Assembly: GCA_021372515.1 (NCBI GenBank) | Contig: JAJFUG010000073.1 | Coordinates: forward strand, 1 to 64,000 | Length of the DNA: 64,000 nt | Reading direction: 5' to 3' | Origin: a bacterium | GTDB taxonomy: Bacteria > Gemmatimonadota > Glassbacteria > GWA2-58-10 | In this document: positions 60,110 to 64,000 of the stretch, piece by piece | Position numbering within the stretch: the stretch's first letter is position 1 | Layout of the letters: the number at the start of each line of letters is the position of its first letter | Notes under the pieces: generated by a model | What the model was told of the DNA's origin: nothing | Database searches by the model: none | What the model saw: the letters and a program-made list of their open reading frames with translations, nothing else | Made by a program: the position numbers and the translations under genes

Positions 60110-61900
60110 GTGAAACTGATCGATATCCGCGGCGCCCTGGACCCGCGCGGCACCAACCGCGTGCGTGCCATCCTCGGCTCTCGTCTGGAGTCCATTCTGG
60201 CCGTCTCCCGGCTCAACGACATCTACACCGGCCTCGACCTGAGCGCGCCGGAGCGCAGCTTTTTCCGCAGCAGCCTGGAGTTCATGGGCGTGGATTACGA
60301 CATCTCGCCCGAGGACCTGGAAAAAATCCCGGCTGCCGGCCCCCTGCTGGTGGTGGCCAACCACCCGTTCGGTGGGATCGAGGGCCTGGTGCTGGGCGAC
60401 ATTCTCACCCGTCGACGCCAGGACACCAAACTCCTGGGCAATTACCTTCTGCAGCGCATCCCGGAGCTGGGGCCCTACATCATCCCGGTGGACCCGTTCG
60501 GCGGGAGCGAGGCGGCGCGCAGCAACATCCGCGGGCTCAAGGCCTCGATCCGTCACCTGATCTCGGGCGGCGTGCTGGGGGCTTTCCCGGCCGGTGAGGT
60601 GGCCCACCTGGCCCTGAGCCGCCGTCAGAGCGGCGAGCGGGTCTGGAGCCAGCATATCGGCGCTCTGGTGCGGCATAGCCAGGCCACGGTGACGCCGGTC
60701 TATTTCCCGGGACGGAACAGCGCCCTGTTCAATCTTCTTGGCCTGCTGGACCCACGCCTTCGCACCGCGATGCTGCCGCGCGAATTGGTCAACAAGCGCA
60801 ACCGCCGCCTGAGCGTGCTGGTGGGCCGTCCCATTCCCTGGAGCCGCCTGGAGCAGTTCGAGAGCGACCGTGAGCTGGCCGATTACCTGCGCCTGAGCAC
60901 CCTGATCCTGGGCAACCGCGTACCGGCCCGGCCCAAGCGCGTGCACGGGTTCCGTTTCGCCCGCACCGAGCGTCCGGTGGCCACGGCCCGTCCCGCCGAG
61001 GCCATCGCCGCCGAGCTGGCCGCCCTTCCGTCCGACTCTTTCCTGGCCGAGGACAGTGAGTTCGCGGTCTACGCGGTTCAGCGGGAGCAGGCCCCGGCGC
61101 TGATCGAGGAACTGGGCCGTCTGCGCGAGATCACTTTCCGCCAGATCGGCGAGGGCACCGGCAAAAGTTCCGACCTGGACCGTTTCGACAATCACTACAT
61201 CCACCTGGTGCTCTGGCACAAGGCTGCCGCCGAGGTGGCCGGGGCCTACCGCCTGGGCCTGGCCGACCGCCTGATCGCCAGACAGGGCCGCGCCGGGCTG
61301 TACAGCGGCACCCTGTTCCGTTTCGGACCCGAGTTCCTGTCGCGCCTGGACAATGCCATTGAGCTGGGCCGCTCGTTCATCCGGCGCGAGTACCAGCGCC
61401 ACCCCTCCAGCCTGGCCCTTCTGTGGCGCGGAATCGGCGAGCTTGTCTGCCGCGAGCCCTGGCGCTGCGTGCTGTTCGGCCCGGTCAGTATCAGCCGCGA
61501 CTACCATGCAGTGTCGCGCCGGCTGATCGTGCAGTTCCTGAGCCGTAACCGTCTGGACCCCGATCTGTCGCGCCTGGTGCGGCCGCGCAAGCCGTTCCGC
61601 ATCGCGGCCGGGGCCCTGGAGGGCGGCAGCCTGCGGGACATCGAGGATGTCTCCATGCTGGTCTCGGAGCTTGAGGCGGACGGCAAGGGTGTGCCGGTGC
61701 TGATAAAGCACTACCTGCGGCTGAACGCCTCACTGCTCAGTTTCAACGTGGATCGCAAGTTCTCGGACGTGGTGGACGGGTTGATCCGGGTGGACCTGCG
61801 CACCACCGACCCGCGTATCCTGTCGCGGTTCATGGGGCGGCACGGTTTCGCCCGCTTCGCCGAGCACCACGGGCTGGAGCGGACGCGGCGCGAGGTCTGA
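60110..61900 (+). CDS. olsF: Bifunctional ornithine-lipid synthase, OlsF-type
   Basis: The 596-residue protein fuses a PlsC-like O-acyltransferase (about 70-270: LLVVANHPFGGIEGLVLGD, VLGAFPAGEVA) to a GNAT-type N-acyltransferase (about 310-590: DSFLAEDSEFAVYAV, REITFRQIGEGTG, ELGRSFIRREYQRHPSSLALLWRGIGE), like OlsF proteins that make ornithine lipids in one polypeptide. Ornithine is acylated by the C-terminal part and the lyso-lipid by the N-terminal part. The start is GTG 60110 with CGGAGGA upstream. Amino-acid specificity (ornithine, glycine or other) cannot be read. A terminator follows. Ornithine lipids replace phospholipids under phosphate limitation in many Gram-negatives. Confidence 0.88.
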   Translation: MKLIDIRGALDPRGTNRVRAILGSRLESILAVSRLNDIYTGLDLSAPERSFFRSSLEFMGVDYDISPEDLEKIPAAGPLLVVANHPFGGIEGLVLGDILTRRRQDTKLLGNYLLQRIPELGPYIIPVDPFGGSEAARSNIRGLKASIRHLISGGVLGAFPAGEVAHLALSRRQSGERVWSQHIGALVRHSQATVTPVYFPGRNSALFNLLGLLDPRLRTAMLPRELVNKRNRRLSVLVGRPIPWSRLEQFESDRELADYLRLSTLILGNRVPARPKRVHGFRFARTERPVATARPAEAIAAELAALPSDSFLAEDSEFAVYAVQREQAPALIEELGRLREITFRQIGEGTGKSSDLDRFDNHYIHLVLWHKAAAEVAGAYRLGLADRLIARQGRAGLYSGTLFRFGPEFLSRLDNAIELGRSFIRREYQRHPSSLALLWRGIGELVCREPWRCVLFGPVSISRDYHAVSRRLIVQFLSRNRLDPDLSRLVRPRKPFRIAAGALEGGSLRDIEDVSMLVSELEADGKGVPVLIKHYLRLNASLLSFNVDRKFSDVVDGLIRVDLRTTDPRILSRFMGRHGFARFAEHHGLERTRREV

Positions 61901-61925
61901 TTACTGAACATGGAGTATTGACTCG

Positions 61926-61957
61926 AAAGGCCCCGCCGCTTTTCCGGCAGGGCCTTT
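61926..61957 (+). terminator. Terminator of olsF
   Basis: AAAGGCCCCGCCG (61926-61938) pairs, with one mismatch, with CGGCAGGGCCTTT (61945-61957), followed by a G/T stretch. Clear hairpin just downstream of the stop codon. Confidence 0.85.
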
Positions 61958-62076
61958 GTGTCGGGTGGAATTCATTTGTTTCTTGACAGCAGTCGCATTC
62001 CGGGGGAAAATGGTCCCAGGGCTTGCAGTACGGCCCACCCACAACGGACGACCGAACTCTTCCCTGGAGGCCTTTG

Positions 62077-62529
62077 ATGCGCTGGTCTTATCTTGTCGTG
62101 GCCCTGCTGACGCTGCTGGTTCTGGGCTGGGCGATGCGGATGGGTGGGGAAATAATGATGGCCGTGGACCTGCCGAGCCTGGCGCTGGTGCTTGCGCCCG
62201 CTCTCCTGATGTCGCTCGCCACCCACGGTCCGGCTGAAATGGCGGGTTGTTTCGCAGTGGCCTTCAAAAAAGAGGGAGTCGAGCCGGCGGCGCTGGAGAA
62301 AGGGATTCTGTTTTTCAAGACCCTGCAGGCCTATTTCACAATCAGCGCCGTAATATCTTTCCTTATGGGTCTTATTATTCTTCTGGCTTCGGCGGAGGAT
62401 TACGCGACAATCTGCCCCGGACTGGCCGTGTCGATTATTTCGGTGCTTTATGCCTACCTTCTGGCCCTGCTGGTCACGGTGCCGTTCAGGACCGCGCTCG
62501 AAAAGAAAAAGATCGAGTTGGGCCGCTGA
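62077..62529 (+). CDS. MotA/TolQ/ExbB-like small membrane protein
   Basis: From ATG 62077 (CTGGAGG six bases upstream) the protein has 150 residues and four hydrophobic segments. GGEIMMAVDLPSLALVLAPALLMSLATHGP recalls the N-terminal helix pair of MotA (GG...DLPSLLIVLGGTLA), and later IISVLYAYLLALLVTVPFRTALEKKK resembles the TM3-TM4 region with its polar end. The protein is shorter than MotA (about 255 residues) and lacks its large cytoplasmic loop, so it resembles TolQ/ExbB more in size class. No MotB, TolR or ExbD partner is adjacent, and the function is therefore unclear. Confidence 0.65.
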   Translation: MRWSYLVVALLTLLVLGWAMRMGGEIMMAVDLPSLALVLAPALLMSLATHGPAEMAGCFAVAFKKEGVEPAALEKGILFFKTLQAYFTISAVISFLMGLIILLASAEDYATICPGLAVSIISVLYAYLLALLVTVPFRTALEKKKIELGR

Positions 62530-62655
62530 GTGTGGAATGAAAAATCTGTCTTGTATCTTGAGATTAATGTGAGCCTCGATGGAAGAAAGGTTCGCTTTAC
62601 TGCGTTGTATTTTAAGAGGTTGGAATGAGCATGGTGGGAAATATGCTAATAAATC

Positions 62656-62684
62656 TTGACAAACAAGAGTAAAGGAATTATAAA
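62656..62684 (+). promoter_or_regulatory. Near-consensus sigma-70 promoter of a small RNA gene
   Basis: TTGACA (62656-62661), a 17-base spacer, then TATAAA (62679-62684). No reading frame with a ribosome site follows before the terminator at 62727-62749. Confidence 0.8.
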
Positions 62685-62690
62685 TTAAAC

Positions 62691-62749
62691 AATCCACGTA
62701 TGTGGAGGTGGATGGCTTTGCCATCGGAGCCCGCAAGGGCTCTTTTTTT
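62691..62749 (+). ncRNA. Predicted ~59-nt small RNA with three tandem hairpins
   Basis: Transcription from the promoter at 62656-62684 would begin near 62691. The transcript could form three stems in a row: CCAC/GTGG (62694-62697 with 62702-62705), GATGGC/GCCATC (62711-62716 with 62720-62725, loop TTT) and GAGCCC/GGGCTC (62727-62732 with 62737-62742, GCAA tetraloop), followed by seven T residues, a canonical intrinsic terminator. The last stem's T-run overlaps the stop codon of the convergent DUF3800 gene. GGA triplets recur between and at the stems. I recognise no known RNA family; the case is promoter-plus-structure-plus-terminator, and expression is unproven. Confidence 0.65.
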
Positions 62750-63539
62750 ATCCTATAAATTTTTTCCCAGAACCAGCTATCCTGCCGTTTGATTGATAAT
62801 ATTTATTCTGCAATATCGCTACTATCTGTCTTGAAAATACTCCGAGCTCTCTCTCAAATAAATTTTGCTCAGACAAAATTTCACACCAGCTCGGGTGGGC
62901 AAGAAGATCAACTAATTGAAGACCTGCGATGTTATTGCTTTTCTGCTTGACTTTTAATTGTGAGCTTGTGAGGTGTTGTGTAAGATAACCTTTTTCAAGG
63001 TAATGAGTTCCTTTGTTGTAGAGATTGTTAAAGGCTTCTTTTAATTTCTTGTCCTCTTTTCCTCCTCTGGATTCTGCAAGAACATCCCCAGTAGCTCCTG
63101 TACTTCTTAGAAAGAAAATATATCTTTCAAGCATAACTTCCAAACAATAGTGGTAAGGATGATATATCCAAGTGGAATATGTTTCTTTATGTGCTTTCTT
63201 ATCTATGCATATGGTTATAACTTTGAAATCCCACCTTCTCAAGCAATTAAGTAGTTCGGAATTGAATTGCTTTTCCGTTTCTGGATCAGAAAGCACTGAG
63301 AATACATCTCGTTTGTTTACAATGTCTTTGCGATGCAAGATCACTGGATCATCAGGGTGCTGTCCGAAGAATCTTTTCTTTAGGGACTCCATTTCTGGAA
63401 ATACGACATCATCAATGTGGTCTAATTTGAAAATGACACCAGTCAAACTTAAGAATCTATGAATGGGATTTGAGGAGCTTCCCAGGTCTGGATTGCCGAC
63501 TTCATCGATATACATTCTGTATTTGGCTGCTGAATTCAT
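62748..63539 (-). CDS. DUF3800 protein
   Basis: From ATG 63539 the protein has 263 residues. The defining DUF3800 opening YRMYIDEVGNPD lies at residues ~8-19, and VKQKSNNIAGLQLVDLLAHP near 220 is its conserved C-terminal part; acidic residues in both suggest an RNase H-like metal site, as proposed for the family. ATG 63620 would add 27 residues before the YIDE motif and is less likely. The gene is AT-rich and foreign to the chromosome. DUF3800 genes recur near mobile and defence loci. The small-RNA gene converges on its 3' end, and pyruvate kinase lies directly upstream. Confidence 0.88.
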   Translation of the reverse strand: MNSAAKYRMYIDEVGNPDLGSSSNPIHRFLSLTGVIFKLDHIDDVVFPEMESLKKRFFGQHPDDPVILHRKDIVNKRDVFSVLSDPETEKQFNSELLNCLRRWDFKVITICIDKKAHKETYSTWIYHPYHYCLEVMLERYIFFLRSTGATGDVLAESRGGKEDKKLKEAFNNLYNKGTHYLEKGYLTQHLTSSQLKVKQKSNNIAGLQLVDLLAHPSWCEILSEQNLFERELGVFSRQIVAILQNKYYQSNGRIAGSGKKFIG

Positions 63540-63622
63540 GATGGTATCAATTCCACTGATGTTTGCTAATATAGAGAACCAAATTATGTCGTTCATGTTT
63601 TGCTGTAAAACTGAATTCATTG

Positions 63623-64000
63623 CTAAATATAAGCTTTCTCCGCTTCCTTTGTCACCGCGGCGGCAACCCGCACCACCTCGACTGGATAGCGGCCGCGGGC
63701 GGTCTCGCCGGTGAACAGCAGCCAGCCCGTGCCGTCCAGCACCGCGTTGTAGATATCGCTCACCTCGGCCCGGGTGGGCACAGGGTTAACGCACATCGAT
63801 TCGAGCATCTGGGTCGAGGTGATCGACTCCAAGCCCAGGGCGGCGGCCCGGCGCAGCACGTGTTTCTGGGCCGCGGGCACCCGCTCCAGACCGATCTCGG
63901 CCCCCAGGTCGCCTCGCGCCACCAGGACACCGTCGGCTGCTTCCAGTATCCCCTCCAGGTTGTCTAAGGCCTCGGCGCGCTCGACCTTGGCGATCAGGCG
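63623..64000 (-). CDS. pyk: Pyruvate kinase, 3' part (cut by window end), short C-terminus
   Basis: Reading leftward from base 64000 the frame gives RLIAKVERAEALDNLEGILEAADGVLVARGDLGAEIGLERVP, ITSTQMLESMCVNPVPTRAEVSDIYNAVLDGTGWLLFTGETARGRYPVE and ends EKAYI. These are the catalytic barrel motifs of pyruvate kinase (AKIE, ARGDLG, TQMLESM, PTRAE, GETA), including the Lys of the active site. Only 125 residues are visible. The stop falls right after the barrel, so the ~110-residue C-terminal allosteric domain of typical pyruvate kinases is absent. AT-rich DNA begins at the stop, which suggests loss of the 3' end or a naturally short form. The 5' part lies outside the window. Confidence 0.92.
   Translation of the reverse strand, partial: RLIAKVERAEALDNLEGILEAADGVLVARGDLGAEIGLERVPAAQKHVLRRAAALGLESITSTQMLESMCVNPVPTRAEVSDIYNAVLDGTGWLLFTGETARGRYPVEVVRVAAAVTKEAEKAYI

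Overview
The window is about 64 kb of GC-rich DNA carrying mostly chromosomal housekeeping and metabolic genes. There is no ribosomal RNA, recognisable tRNA, insertion sequence, prophage or CRISPR array. The cell is Gram-negative in type: it encodes a bifunctional ornithine-lipid synthase, lipoproteins, SPOR-domain proteins, SecDF and a class A PBP. It combines this with an actinobacterial-looking nitrogen cluster, Fix-type bifurcating ETF genes and plant-polysaccharide esterases. An uncultured lineage of the FCB or related candidate phyla would fit, but no marker gene here fixes the taxon and this is inference.

Layout. 1-305: intergenic repeat. 306-9540 (+): macro-domain protein, then a nitrogen-assimilation block with an OmpR-type regulator whose receiver is degenerate, glnA (adenylylatable GSI-beta), an adenylyltransferase in which two ACT domains replace the first GlnE half, a sugar-phosphate isomerase-like protein, a GlnA2-type synthetase and an unknown helical protein. 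9596-11763 (-): acetate kinase and a 3-hydroxyacyl-CoA dehydrogenase homologue with a broken Rossmann motif. 12109-16599: pcm, TPR, coiled-coil and SPOR proteins, uvrB. 16643-17383: AT-rich Abi-like gene. 17384-18011: a mosaic of three repeat types. 18012-21475 (-): fixABCX. 21752-28781: unknown gene, SIS isomerase, two polytopic GT-C-like proteins, beta-hydroxyacid dehydrogenase. 28891-33159: large secreted GH42-like protein. 33269-40378 (+): methyltransferase, stand-alone AICAR transformylase, PBP1A, cupin, SPOR protein. 40653-44687 (-): galactokinase-like, nitroreductase, SGLT-type symporter and small membrane protein, apparently one sugar-uptake unit. 45032-55483: Rrf2 regulator, two-domain hydrolase, lipoprotein, secDF, a ParB-like/SPL-like radical-SAM pair, a CE15 esterase. 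55594-56850 (-): AT-rich two-gene cassette of unknown function. 56907-59158 (-): PAS, Zn-alcohol dehydrogenase, LsrF-like aldolase. 59219-59455: inverted copy of the repeat. 60110-64000: olsF, a MotA-like membrane protein, a predicted ~59-nt RNA gene, a DUF3800 gene, and the 3' part of an unusually short pyruvate kinase.

How the genes fit together. The strongest theme is nitrogen control. glnA1-glnE-glnA2 with a GlnR-like regulator recalls the actinobacterial arrangement, and ACT domains fused to the adenylyltransferase suggest direct small-molecule sensing. Acetate kinase and FixABCX fit fermentative or flexible electron metabolism. CE15, a two-domain hydrolase, a GH42-like protein and galactose uptake suggest growth on plant-derived sugars. 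Three AT-rich patches (16.6-17.4, 55.6-56.9 and 62.6-63.6 kb) look horizontally acquired and hold the least understood genes.
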